Origin: Prostheceraeus crozeri
Taxonomy: Eukaryota; Platyhelminthes; Polycladida; Euryleptidae
DNA length: 64,000 nucleotides
Direction: 5' to 3'
Assembly (NCBI GenBank): GCA_907163375.1
Contig: CAJQUW010003071.1
Location: 1 to 64,000, forward strand
Made by a program: the position numbers and the translations under genes. Positions 1 through 10,849 of this stretch are shown one piece after another. The notes beneath the pieces are model-generated. The model searched no databases. It was given only the letters and a program-made list of their open reading frames with translations, and was not told where the DNA came from. The number at the start of each line of letters is the position of its first letter. Position 1 is the stretch's first letter.

Positions 1-444
1 TGAGGACGGCCCGGGAAATACTTGCTGTTTGGAAGCTGTTGGTGTAATGTTGTGAGATCGATTTTGGTGTAGAGTCTGAAGCGACGGAGAATGTTGACGA
101 TGGTGTAGCGATGGCGCTTCATGATGAAAGAATGAGTAAATTGAGCGATGTACCTTCCTTTTATACTTTTCCCAACTACCTTGATGAAATGTGAAGTTAG
201 TATGAAGTTGGGAATGATAGAGTTGAATTCGCCGATTGTTGACGCGCAGCCAGATGCAATTTCCAATACGTGAATGTCTTTTCATATAGAAGTATTTCAA
301 GTCCTTCATGATATGATGTAGAGATTGAAAATGACGATAAGATAAAGCAAACTCTCTTCTCACATTTCCAGTTGAATCTTTGAAATAGACGTTTCGATCA
401 TGATCCGTTTCAATACGTTGTAGGGAATCTAATTTCCAACTCAT
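1..444 (-). CDS. Small basic ORF, paralogue of the next gene (3' end off window)
   Basis: An open frame begins at an ATG at 444 (MSWKLDSLQRI...) and stays open to the left edge, about 148 codons. Its first ~110 residues align with the neighbouring ORF at 467-823: DSLQ, DxDxNV, FK.S.G, IM.DL.YF, G..xWL, YHSQ/YHSH, WEKYxRxxHRSI. The pair is therefore a tandem duplication inside the element. The pattern of short beta strands followed by an LTWRQF/LSYRHF helix is loosely reminiscent of PC4-type single-strand DNA-binding domains, but this is only a guess. The last ~35 residues are low-complexity and rich in H, S and Q. Function unknown. Confidence 0.5.
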   Translation of the reverse strand, partial: MSWKLDSLQRIETDHDRNVYFKDSTGNVRREFALSYRHFQSLHHIMKDLKYFYMKRHSRIGNCIWLRVNNRRIQLYHSQLHTNFTFHQGSWEKYKRKVHRSIYSFFHHEAPSLHHRQHSPSLQTLHQNRSHNITPTASKQQVFPGPSS

Positions 445-466
445 GATGTGTGGTAGTCATGTCTGA

Positions 467-823
467 TTAAGATTTGCATAGTAGGGCGATGAACTCACGA
501 CGAATAAATGTCATGATGGAGCGATGTATATATCTTCTATACTTCTCCCAATTGTATTTGCGAAATGAGAAACAGTTTGCGGAATGAGAATGGTAGATTT
601 GAATTTCATTTCTGTAATGTTGAAGCCAAACTTGATCACCCAAGGAGATGAATCTTAATGTTTCAAAATATTCCAAATCCCTCATGATATCATTGAGGTT
701 GACAAATTGTCGCCATGTTAATGTAATTCCTCTTGATGTATGACCATGAGAATTTTTGAAATGTACGTTTCCATCACGATCAACTCTGATATATTGTAGA
801 GAGTCCAAAATCCAAGTCTTCAT
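467..823 (-). CDS. Small basic ORF, ~118 aa, tandem paralogue
   Basis: The probable start is the ATG at 823 (MKTWILDSLQ...), which aligns with the start of the paralogue to its left; an ATG four codons upstream is possible. The product is small and basic, rich in aromatic and histidine residues, and ends RREFIALLCKS. It has no signal peptide or membrane segment. It is transcribed away from the structural-type genes that start at about 859, so the short gap 824-858 would be a divergent promoter. A PC4-like or other nucleic-acid-binding role is conceivable from the strand-helix pattern, but no diagnostic motif is visible. The palindromic element at 20,366-40,645 lacks this end, so no second copy is available for comparison. 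Confidence 0.5.
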   Translation of the reverse strand: MKTWILDSLQYIRVDRDGNVHFKNSHGHTSRGITLTWRQFVNLNDIMRDLEYFETLRFISLGDQVWLQHYRNEIQIYHSHSANCFSFRKYNWEKYRRYIHRSIMTFIRREFIALLCKS

Positions 824-858
824 GATGTTATGCAAAGTTGCAGATCAGCAATATAAAA

Positions 859-2256
859 ATGTCGTTTTATCATATTTTGCTTAGCAATGCGGCTACAAAG
901 AGATTTACTAGTAATCGAGCCGCACTCTTTTCTACTCCCATTGATCATGCACAACAGCTAAATGGAAATTGGGAAGTGGGTGTCACTCAACTTGTTTATA
1001 GCAACTGTGTCTATACTTTTGATCATGAGGTGATGACTATTAATATGAGGCGTACAGCTGCTTATCAATGTGAAAAGGGTGCCGAGTATACATTCCACAG
1101 TGGCCAAAGAAAGATCTCTTATCATGTAAAAAGTTTATATATGATTTCTTGAATAAAGCGAGTAAACATATTGTCCAATTTACTCCGCACAATGATGATT
1201 ATAATTATGTACATCATGTAGTTGAGAAAGATTGGATTGTTGGTTTAAGTCCAAGTTTAAGAAATGATTTAGGTTACCTCGCTAGCGCCTTAACAAGCTA
1301 TGATAATTTTAACGTTAATTACCACATAAGTGGTCATAAACAGTTAATATATCGAGAGGAAGCTTATTATGTAGATCTTATTCCAAGAAATGAGAAGACG
1401 TTGGTGAAGAAGATTGTGATTAAGCCAAGAAAGACAAACATGACTCCTGAAACATTATTGAAGAAATTTAATTATCTCCTTCGAGTTGATGGCAAACAAG
1501 TGGCAACATTGACTTATATTAAATCATCTAATCATATTGCAATAAGCAAATTAAATGATGATGATCTAGTATTAGTTTGTTCAAAAGATTTTCATCAGTT
1601 CTTACGACATCGTTCTGCAGCTGTTCATGGAAAATCTGATATGCAACATTTACCATGTGAAAGGTCAAATCAATTTGATACAGAATGGACCTTATCTTTA
1701 TACAGAAAGTGTGTAGAGCCTTTAGGTGGTATCTTACATGAAACAAGAGTGTTGATGCCTCGCATTATTACTTCGGTTAAATTGGTTGTAGATTATTTAA
1801 ATGAAGTGATTAATGAGCAACATATTTCATTTTCTGAAAAAGAAGGTACTTTGTCTCTCACTATAAGTGTAAAAAGGTATTGAACTAATTATGGATAAAA
1901 CTGTAATGGACATTTTGGGTTTTGATCAAAATATCTTTAAAAGTGGTACTGTAACCAAAGCTAGCGCAGACATGTCGCTATCGCGTCGTATTAACTATTT
2001 TCAGATATATTCCAATATTGGTGAAGATGTACGTGTGGGAGATGTTGAAGCTCCATTGCTAGCAATGATACCATACCAGCCAAAAAGCTGCAGTATTTTA
2101 TCTGAGCATACTTTCAAGAAAGTGCATTATACAAAGCTGAAATCAAACTACATCCCACAAATTGATATTGCCATTTATGACGATGCTGGTGCGTTGATTC
2201 CTTTTCATAAAGATGCTGTGACAAGTATCACACTCCATTTCCGAATGAAGAGTTAA
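859..2256 (+). pseudogene. Polinton-like structural-type gene 1 (broken)
   Basis: Region of a gene whose N-terminus has the pattern SNAATKRF..N....F.TPI....L.GNWEVGVTQLVY and whose C-terminus has GDVEAPLLAMIPY ... HYTKL ... IDIAIYDDAGALIPF ... ITLHFRMK. From memory, these two end motifs recur in proteins of animal Polinton-like elements with protein-primed polymerase, where they are usually taken to be virion-associated or structural. The exact role is not known to me. It is broken, with about two breaks. It lies immediately before the second structural-type gene on the same strand, and the close spacing suggests co-expression. The palindromic element does not contain this region. Confidence 0.55.
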
Positions 2257-2265
2257 TGCAAACGT

Positions 2266-3815
2266 ATGCTAATATATTTTTCCAATGTGAATAATATGGA
2301 AAGTGAAAATAAGGACTCGTTTCTAATCTACTTGCCCAGTAATGCTTCTATGAATAAATTTCCCAAAAATAAACCATCAGACTATCGAGTAGAATTAAAT
2401 CGGCCACTGCATTTAGAAGTGAATGGGAGGTTGGCGTTTCTAGTATTTGCTATGATAGCAATATTCAGAATGTGAATGATTTGGAAGAAATGATATTGAC
2501 TCCTCGCACCCATGATGGAATAACGATGAATAATGCATTTCAGTTCCCATACATTTTAACATCAGATGGAAAGTGGAACTATGAATGGATTCAGATAAAA
2601 TCAGATTCTTATGAACCATTTGGGAATGAGAAAATTATTAAGGCATTCAACAGTGGTAATACTTCCATCATGAAGAATAAAAATCAGAAAGCTTATGAAT
2701 TTACTATCTATCATTGGAGTGGGAGACAGTTCCTCCGCTTTCATTCTTTTACTAAAGGTCTTACGCTGAGGTTGGATAATGAATTCTATCCACATCTTGG
2801 TTTTGGTCATGGACTACATCTAACATCAATTGCTACTGCAAATGTTAAAAAAGTTTATTCAAATCGAATCAACAAATTTCATTATAGATTTAAAATATTT
2901 GATGAAGATGTTGTAGAATGCGAAGAACGCATCATTTTGAAAAAGCGTGGTGTTCAACCTTTATCACTTATTGAGTTAGTAAAACGATGGAATGAGACTG
3001 TGGGTAAGAAGTATGGAGAGAAAATTATGGTGGACAAAAATAAGTTGGTCATTCAGAAATATAATGACAAACTTACAGTTTATTTCTCTCCAACCTTGCG
3101 TCATTTTGTAAGACATTATACACCTATTATTGGAAGCGGTGTGGTGTATGCTGCTCATGAATATCACACTAAAGCTGATTCAGTTAATGATGAATGGTGG
3201 GTGGACATCTATGGCGATCGCATCAAGAAAATTTACCAGTCTTATGAAGAATCTAAAGTTGCTATCAATATAATGCCGCGTCTATATCATACAGTTGAAA
3301 GCTTCATTCATGTAGTAAATCCTTATATACAACAGAAGTTGAAGCATGTGATGAAAAGTAAATATGATGTAAAGACACACCACATTTCGTTTTCAATTGA
3401 AAATCAACGCGTTGTTCTGAGACTGGGTGATGACATTCAATGTCAATTGAGTAAAAATTTGAAAAAACTCTTTGGTTTTTCAATGCTACAAACAGTGTTT
3501 GCTGCTGCGCATACGATTGGTATAGAAACACCAATGACACTTGATAAACATGAACAGCACCTTTACATTCAAAGTGATTTGATTCTACCTATTTCTGTTG
3601 GTGAGAAAAAAGAATACATTTTACGTGATTTCATTCATGATAAAGACGCTTCATATGGAATAGTCGAGAAGATGTTTGAATCTATTTTCTATCATCCCGT
3701 CGTCAAACAAACTATACCCTCTATTGCTATCAAAATTACCAATGGTTTACAAGAGTGCATCCATGTGAAAGATACTAAATCCCTCGTAACTTTAGTGTTT
3801 CGGAAAACAAAGTGA
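2266..3815 (+). pseudogene. Polinton-like structural-type gene 2 (broken)
   Basis: The N-terminus (FLIYLPSNASMNKFPKNK, then SDYRVELNRPLHL) carries the same entry motif as gene 1, so the two are probably distant paralogues. The rest is a ~450-residue basic, beta-rich protein without a recognised enzyme motif. It is broken, with about one break. From about 2,363 on, it is nearly identical to the copy in the palindromic element (30,174-31,631 and its mirror). The polymerase next door is much less similar, a mosaic pattern described under findings. The gene converges with the polymerase gene across a short AT-rich gap at 3,816-3,994 that contains an AATAAA-like signal at about 3,838. Confidence 0.55.
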
Positions 3816-3994
3816 AGTCATTGTGATATGTTTATTGAAATAAAAATATGTATATGAAAAAGTCTTTTCACAGATATAGGGGGAATGAGCTAACTGTAGG
3901 CATATATTCACAAGGAAGAAACGATCTCATGCGATACATAAAACAACCATGTATATCTACAAAAAGCAACATCAAAATACTGAGTTAAAGTTGA

Positions 3995-6900
3995 TTATGT
4001 CAATACATCTCTTGAATGTGGTAGCGTGAGTTTTATTCTTTTGGGTGGTGGTATGTTTGTGTCAGGATGTCCATGTGGAAGAGATGTGTTATGTCCTATC
4101 CAACACCTCTTATCCTCCCATGCTGAAAGTGCTCGTTTCTTGAACGTGTACGTTTTCACAGTATGAACTTGAGATTTTAAGATTGTCATATTGACAAACG
4201 TTATATTTTTATTTTTATAGGCCTTCTTATAGGAGCGATGTTTCATTTTATGAACAATTGATTTTGATATACCTTTAGCACGCTTAATACTATCTGCACA
4301 TTCTTTTAATTTCATGGAATACATTTTAGGACGGAGGAGAATCATTTCATCTATTTCCTTTCCTGCTGTTTCATCCTTAAAACAACCAAGTTTGGCTTTA
4401 TTCTGTATGGAATAGAGTGGATGAGTGGGATTGTAGTTAGATGTGTCGAAATATTTTTCTAATGACTTGCCTACTTCATTAAAATTTAAATCTTTTTGAG
4501 TGGTAATTCCTAAAAAGAAACTATCTGTATCACCACCCAGCAAGCGAACCTCTTTTACGAGAGGGCATGGTTTTAATATTTTGTAGAAGAGTTGATACAT
4601 TTCAAGCTTGGAATAATCTAAAACGGCTTACCCAATATAGATGGGTTTGCACAACTCAACTTCTGATTTTATCATTTTAACACCTACAAGATCCTCATCG
4701 ATGATGTCTCTATCAATGAAAAGAGGTGATGAGGTCAATTTGTGATATTTTTGTTCATCAACGACTAGTTTGTAGTTCATACGTTTTCTAACATCCTCCA
4801 TGGTCTTTCCGAAAAGACTGTTATTCTTATATTTATAAAAATCCTTTTCAAAATTATTTTGGGCGAGTGCACGTTTTTGACTGTTACTATCTATGTAGGG
4901 TTTGAGGAAGGCTTTCTGTCTAAATTTGATAATGCGGTGAACTGACTTTAGAAGCATGCCCATTTCTAAATAGAATTTTAGTATGCAGAAGTGTACGAGA
5001 TAATTTTTCTTATCATATTGGGTGAGTAAAAGTTTGCGGCATGGTTTGTACCTTGGCTGTCCACACTCTGTTAAGTTATTATGAAATTGTGACATGAATG
5101 GTGAAAACATATCTTCAGTCACTTCACCAGATTCAGGTGCGAGTGGGAAATCAGCAGTTTTATTTTTAATGCTATTTGGATAAATCAAATCCACTTCAAA
5201 ATAATATCCCCAATCACCTTCATCTGGAATCTTCAGTATGTTTGAAGGGTTGGAGTAATACTCAAGCTCATCTTGATTTAGCCAACTAAACTCGGAATGA
5301 GGTAGTGGTTTAGACAGTGAACTGCCATATAAATTATTTTGGTCATAGTACTTTAGGTGGATATGATCATCACCTACTGTTTCAGATTTTATATGTTGTT
5401 TATTTACAAATGTGAGACCACCGCGTATTCCGCGCTCAAATATACTATACATCTCCGGGTCTTGTAAGAGATGAATGGTCTCATCAGTCATTTTAAAGGC
5501 TGATTTAAAGGACATGGCTGGTAGACTGACAAAGTGGACAGGATCTAATTTGTCTTCTTCTAATGCCACTCGTCGAAATTCCTGAAAGACATCAGCCAGC
5601 AAAATGACATCTAATTCTAAGTAAGCGATCATATAATCGCCAAACGTTTTACATTCAAATTTTAACCATGCCTCTTGAGCATGTTCATAATCTTCTACTG
5701 GACAATCTTCACCCGTCAAATCGTTTTGGAATTTGTCAATGGAAGGAAGGGTTGTTTCATTTAGTTTAGACATTGAGCTAAAATACGCATAAGGAAAGAT
5801 CCCTTTGCGAGTGATGATTTCATCCGTTAAGTTTGGATAGTGTTTCTTCAAAGTTTGACTATGGGGAAGAAACTTGAGATTACGAACGAGAGAAGCTAGT
5901 GACGCTGACATGAATTGGAATAAATCTAAAAATTTTATTTCGAAGAAGACTGTCTTATTTTCTTTAGTTTTATCTACTGGTACTTTTGCTGTCATTGCCA
6001 TGAATTTTTCTCTCGTTTGTGCTATTACATTAAACTGCCACGATTTCATCTGGCTCAACCCTCCTTTTATGAGCATATGACTGTCATAGCCCTTAAAGTT
6101 ATGAAAAATGACGGGTAGTGCACGACGTCTCAACCTAAGTGAAAAGTTACATTTGGAGCAGAGTGCGTTTCTAAATTTACCAGTGATGTGATCATGATCA
6201 CGCACTTTCTTAATTTTATCGTCATCAAACGTTTTATGACATTTAGGACAGGATGTGCAACTTTCAAATTTTTGTTTGTCTTCATCTGTCATATGTAGTG
6301 ACTTACGCTGCAATTGGGAATCATATGATTGTTGAAATTTAGCAGCTTTATCGAGAAATTCTAGAAATTTTGAAATGCAATCTTCACCTTGCCAAGTATG
6401 CATTTTGTTTTGTCTATTCCTAAAGTGGTTATGCCATACTTCATAGCAGGATATGGCTGCTGGCTCGTGGATGATATCATCAATGTAGCATTCTATGTCT
6501 GCGTAAATGACACGCAGGGGACTTAATTCGTCACCATTATCCCTATGTGAAAATATTTTATCTTTGGGCATGCGTTCCATTTGTAATTTACCTCGCTTGC
6601 ACCATTCATAGTGAGTTTCAAATTTATCTTTACTCCAAAAGGAGCGGATGCAGCGGTCGCATACAAAATGTTCACCTCTTTTAGAGTGCCCCAAGTGAGT
6701 GTACAAGCGAGAGATTTTGGGAATACCACAGTAGTGCCATTCCTCGCTATCATCTTGTTTTACTAATAAGAGGTTGACTACACGTTCATAACAAGTTGAA
6801 CGTGAATTATAGCGGGCACCCTTCAACCCCTTCTCCCACACGTAAACGACAATTTTAATCTTATTATGTTTTTCGAACGTTTCTACATCTTTGATTTTCA

Positions 6901-7969
6901 TGTTGTTACTATCACAACCTTCAAAGTCTAGTTCATCCTCCCACTGTCTATAGCTATAGGTATGATTTCGATTCGCGTTGATATCATTATAGTGAAGGAT
7001 GGATAGGACTGCATATTTGAAACACTGTGATTTACAATCGACATTGATGACAGCTTTCTTATTATACAACGTTTTTGGTAGTCTAAATGTACCTCGAGCT
7101 GCATGACTTTCTAATAGTGAAATTTTGAATATGGCTGAGTCCACACCATCAAAAATGAGAGCGCTGTCGCGTTGATTGAATTTATCTACATTTGATTTTA
7201 AACATTGAATGTGAAAATTTAGCCAAGACTCGCAGTCTACAACTTCGGTTGCGGAAGAGGAAGGAACATGAAACTGTATTCTCTCCGTCACTTGACCCGT
7301 TTGAAAATCTATCTTAATATATTTTAGTTTAAGGTAGATGAGCGCCTTCATTCTAAAATTGTCTAAATTGTTGAAGAGCGCTTCGATAATGTTTGAATTT
7401 TGAAGGAGCCACTCAGGAAAATCTACTATTTGAGTATTGGACTCCATGCAGTAGTCGCGTACTAAATTATTATGTGAAACATTAATGAGGGAGATGGTAG
7501 AGGTACCGTTGGTGTAGTGATCATTTGCATGCGTGTGTTGAAGTCTGTGCGAAGATCGCTGAAAGTGACTATCAAAAGAAAGAGGGCACAAATCGCAAGG
7601 AAAGGAGATGTCATCGTCAGAATCAACTTCACCTCCGGAGATTGACGCCGCTTTGCGTTGACACACACGTTGTTTGATGTGTCGAAGGAGACTGTGCTTC
7701 CTTGTAAACATATGTCCGCAGTCGGCACATTCCCACTCGTTGCCTTGTCGCGAGAGTCCTGAGCTGGAACTCACATCACCTGAAAGAGAAATCATTCTTT
7801 CATCTCTGTTCAAGTCTCAGTGTATTGTTACAACCTACCTTGACTCAACAACTCTAAACTTTCCTCGAGAAGGGAGGGTGTTGGTGATGAAGTTGATGCC
7901 TGATATTGAGGAAGATGCTATTAGCCACACGTTTGAGGGAGATGAGTGAAGAAATTTTCAACTTACCAT
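3995..7969 (-). pseudogene. Protein-primed type B DNA polymerase, copy A (broken)
   Basis: Replicative polymerase of the element. Seen in order: two C2H2 fingers near the N-terminus (CADCGHMFTRKHSLLRHIK and CDLCPLSFDSHF...H...H), a cysteine-peptidase-like segment (DCKSQCFKYAVLSILHY), another C2H2 finger (CDRCIRSF...H...C), exonuclease motifs (YADIE, HNFKGYDSH, YLELDVILLADVF), an inserted endonuclease VII-like zinc/His motif (CPKCHKTFDDDKIKKVRDHD ... ALCSKCNFS), and polymerase motifs A (YYDQNNLYG), B (NNSLFGKTMEDVRKR) and C (GGDTDSFF). It is broken, with about one break. The 5' end has two short splice-like introns; the probable start codon, at 7,967-7,969, is followed directly by a GTAAG donor. 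Compared with the arms of the palindromic element it is clearly diverged. Confidence 0.85.
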
Positions 7970-8246
7970 TTCAACGAAATTATGTTTAAGCTTGATACTT
8001 CAACAAGATAGAGACTTCACTCAAATAATACGTCTCAAATTTGGAATTTACTTGTACGCCTCAAATAATAACAGAATTCGCTAGACGACAGTTCACTTAT
8101 GCGTCTCAAAGACAGAGTGAAATGACACAAATGTCACTTTGCATATATACTTTCATATTCATCATTCATTGGCTGTTCATTCTGATTGGTTGCTTGTTGA
8201 TACTTAAGAATTAGAAAACATTTCAAAGTTATTATTCACAGTCAAC
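7970..8246. promoter_or_regulatory. Divergent promoter between polymerase and small acidic ORF (copy A)
   Basis: This gap separates the polymerase start (leftward) from the ORF at 8,247 (rightward). It contains a TATA-like CATATATAC at 8,142-8,150, two ATTGG (inverted CCAAT) elements at about 8,168 and 8,186, and repeated blocks of the form CGTCTCAAA ... ACTTGTACGCCTCAAA ... GAATTCGC ... ACTTATGCGTCTCAAA. Equivalent gaps in the palindromic element lie at 24,785-25,058 and 35,776-36,049 and carry the same repeated blocks, which may be binding sites for an element-encoded or host factor. Confidence 0.5.
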
Positions 8247-8642
8247 ATGACAAGCCCTCCGACAACACCAAACACAAAATTCTCTTCTCCATCCTCAACA
8301 CCAAACGCTCCAACGAAGGTAGAGAAGGTGTTATTACCAGCGGACAACGAAGAGAGTGTATGTGAGAAGGAGTGTCCCGACTTAACAGGCGTGAGGTGGA
8401 AGTATCTCCAGTACGATACTGACGATGTGATGGAGATCACCAGCACCAAGTTCCTCCACCAATTATGGGAGTGGTACACCCCTAACTCCCAGCCACGAAC
8501 TATGGAGGAGTGGGAGTATATTGACAAAGTGAGGCTCGCAGTGGAAGAACGATTAAAGCAAGTGAACTGTTTTTGTTATCTATGTGAAGCCAGACTCTGG
8601 GACGATATTGACGATGAAGACCTTTTGAAATACATGCCATAA
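8247..8642 (+). CDS. Small acidic ORF with C-terminal CFCYLC motif, 131 aa
   Basis: The ORF starts MTSPPTTPNTKFSS with a Thr/Ser/Pro-rich tail, followed by an acidic domain (CEKECPDLTGVRWKYLQY, TDDVMEITSTKFLHQLWEWY) and a conserved C-terminus (VNCFCYLCEARLWDDIDDED). The same ORF occurs in both arms of the palindromic element at nearly identical sequence, with a slightly longer N-terminal tail there. The CxxC plus acidic tail could bind a metal or a partner protein, but I do not recognise the family. It reads away from the polymerase across a shared promoter, so early expression together with replication genes is plausible. A poly(A) signal (AATAAA) follows the stop at about 8,642. Confidence 0.6.
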   Translation: MTSPPTTPNTKFSSPSSTPNAPTKVEKVLLPADNEESVCEKECPDLTGVRWKYLQYDTDDVMEITSTKFLHQLWEWYTPNSQPRTMEEWEYIDKVRLAVEERLKQVNCFCYLCEARLWDDIDDEDLLKYMP

Positions 8643-8996
8643 TAAATTTTTTATTTCATATTATCTTTTCTTTCATACTGACGTACTTGAACGAGGCTTC
8701 AGTGGATGATTTAACCATGTATACTTTTTCATTTGGAAATAGTAGCACGCTTAGTCTAACTTGTAAATCTTAAAACATTTCATATGGGCGATGATGATAG
8801 ATGAAATAGTGTCAAATAAAATTAAGATAGCTTACACTTCTGATACAGGGATAGCAATCGACTGCGATCCATGTGTAAAGAGCCTGTTAGACTACGGATG
8901 GGCTTAAGTGGATGATTTAACCATGTATACTTTTTCATTTGGAAATAGTAGCACGCTTAGTCTAACTTGTAAATCTTAAAACATTTCATATGGACG

Positions 8997-9593
8997 ATGA
9001 TGGTAGATGAAATAGTGTCAAATAAAATTAAGATAGCTTACACTTCTGATACAGGGATAGCAATCGACTGCGATCCATGTGTAAAGAGCTTGTTAGAATA
9101 CGGAAGAGAGAAGTGTGTTATGTTGCGTGTGGCGCGTGAGTGTCCTCCCATTTCATTCCATTCATCAATTCGTCTCATTGATAGAGACAGGTAGAACTCA
9201 TGGTTCTCATAACGTATGCAATGGAAAGTTTTAGGCAACCTTCGACAGTTGGCTAAATGTCGCCCTGGCGCGAATGCATACTACGTTGAGACAGAGGCAA
9301 TCACTTGCAAACATGACGCAGAGAGGTTTAACAAGATTGACCTTTGCCGAATGTCCCTTGCGGTATACATAGCTACGGGTTTCACCGTCGCCCTTTACAG
9401 GAACGCCCGTCGAAAGGAAGTATTACACCGAACTTCATTTGCAACGTTCAAGTTGACTGATAGCAGATTCAACTTAATGATAGTATTCGCCAGTCCGAAG
9501 ACTGCCCAGGGCAAACCGCGAGGAGGTTCTATCATGTCTTGCCCCATGGTGGCCCTTAAGAGAGCCGATGGTTCGTTCTCGGGAGTGACGTGA
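8997..9593 (+). other. Accessory ORF block, copy A
   Basis: Two short open frames that are conserved in sequence and order in all three copies: a ~65-residue ORF (about MVDEIVSNKIKIAYTSDTG... to ...SSIRLIDRDR) and a ~125-residue ORF (MQWKVLGNLRQLAKCRPG ... MSLAVYIATGFT ... FNLMIVFASPKTAQGKPRGG). The last ~140 bases are also open on the opposite strand (ATMGQDMIEPPRGLPWAVF), and sequence alone does not settle which strand is coding. No family is recognised. The block lies between the small acidic ORF and the zinc/coiled-coil gene. Confidence 0.4.
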
Positions 9594-9682
9594 TGGGGTG
9601 GTGAAGGCGGGCAAAGATCTGCAATCAAAATGATATGTATTAGAATAGGATATAACATCTTATTTACTTTTCACTTACCAAG

Positions 9683-10849
9683 TTAGCCATCCTTTGGCAG
9701 TCTCGCGCGTTTCCGAATAGAGAATTTGTACAGATGGCCGCGCATTCTCAGGCTGGCGTGGAGGCATTTTTTCGTCGGATGACCATTGTAGCATAGGATG
9801 GACTCGTCGAGACTTTGATTCACGAGTACTTCGCCGGCCAAATGATTATCCCGAATAGGGATGTGAAATTCAAACAAACAATCCTCATTCACACGTTCCC
9901 ACTCATCCCTCATGCGCTCCAACTTCTCATACGCCTGCCTCTCATCACCCTGCCGAGCCACAGTCCTCTCCAACTCAACATTCCTCGCTCTCAACACACT
10001 CATCTCCTTCATCATCTCCTCAAACTTCGCTTCTGCATCTCTCATTCTTCTCTCCGCAGCACTCGCCCTCTTCTCACACTCATCATTCTTCTCTTCCAAC
10101 TCTCGCGTCTTATTCTTCAAATCAGTCACACTACGCCTCATTCTAATATTTTCATCCGCTACCTCCTTCGACTTCAGTTCCTTCTTTTTCAACTCATCCA
10201 ACTCCTTCACAACTTCATCCTTCACTTTCTTCAAACTCTCATACTTATTAACCAACAAATCATGCGCCATCTGCTGCGAAACATGCCTCTTCTCTTCATC
10301 CTTCAACCACCTCGCCGACTGCACACGAATCCCACCACTCTTCACTTTTGGGGAAGATGAGCTCTTCGGGGGGTCGGTGATCACAATGTTTGACACCTCC
10401 GACGACGAAGAGCTCAACTTCCTCACACGCTTCCTCACACGCTCCCTATCTAAATCCACATCATCCTCATCATCACTCTCAAGCACTCTCTTTCGCCCAA
10501 TCTCAGCCTCCAACGACGCAACCGCTCTCGCCAACTCATCATTCTCAACAACATTCTCAACCTTACCCTCTCGCTCGATCGCCAACATTCGCTCCCTCTC
10601 TTCCACAATCAACTGCGTAAATCTCAAATCACTCACTAAACCACCACTACAGTCAGCATGCACTCTGTAGAAACGCGCCTCATCCTCATCACCCTTCAGC
10701 ACTCTACACTTCACACACGCAACCCTATTCAAGATAATCATGTGGCCGGTGCCCGCCTTCTTCACATGCGCCTTGGCGTCCGCACTGCGATTAATTCGCC
10801 CACATGAGCACATTTTGATGTGATATTTACGATTCTTATCGTTTGCCAT
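9683..10849 (-). CDS. Zinc-motif/coiled-coil protein, copy A (~388 aa)
   Basis: The probable start is the ATG at 10,849 (MANDKNRKYHIKMCSCG...), directly downstream of a splice acceptor (...CTTACAG). Residues ~12-75 hold a cysteine/histidine array, CSCG ... H ... H ... CVKC ... H..C, which is also present in the arm copies. An acidic/serine linker (SDDEDDVDLD...SSSSSEVS) comes next, then a long heptad-rich coiled coil of about 130 residues (KYESLKKVKDEVVKELDELK...). A conserved C-terminal domain starts FHIPI and contains Y.GH...KCLHASLRM. Overall it is only distantly similar to the 343-residue gene in the palindromic element, but it shares motif order and gene architecture. It is an uncharacterised element protein, perhaps structural or DNA-binding. 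The frame is open throughout. Confidence 0.65.
   Translation of the reverse strand: MANDKNRKYHIKMCSCGRINRSADAKAHVKKAGTGHMIILNRVACVKCRVLKGDEDEARFYRVHADCSGGLVSDLRFTQLIVEERERMLAIEREGKVENVVENDELARAVASLEAEIGRKRVLESDDEDDVDLDRERVRKRVRKLSSSSSEVSNIVITDPPKSSSSPKVKSGGIRVQSARWLKDEEKRHVSQQMAHDLLVNKYESLKKVKDEVVKELDELKKKELKSKEVADENIRMRRSVTDLKNKTRELEEKNDECEKRASAAERRMRDAEAKFEEMMKEMSVLRARNVELERTVARQGDERQAYEKLERMRDEWERVNEDCLFEFHIPIRDNHLAGEVLVNQSLDESILCYNGHPTKKCLHASLRMRGHLYKFSIRKRARLPKDG

Noticed and set aside
9912-10670. Long plus-strand open frame (252 codons) opposite the zinc/coiled-coil gene
   Set aside because: It is a Ser/Phe/Leu-rich antisense shadow of the coiled-coil gene; the minus-strand frame has the conserved motifs and splice leader.
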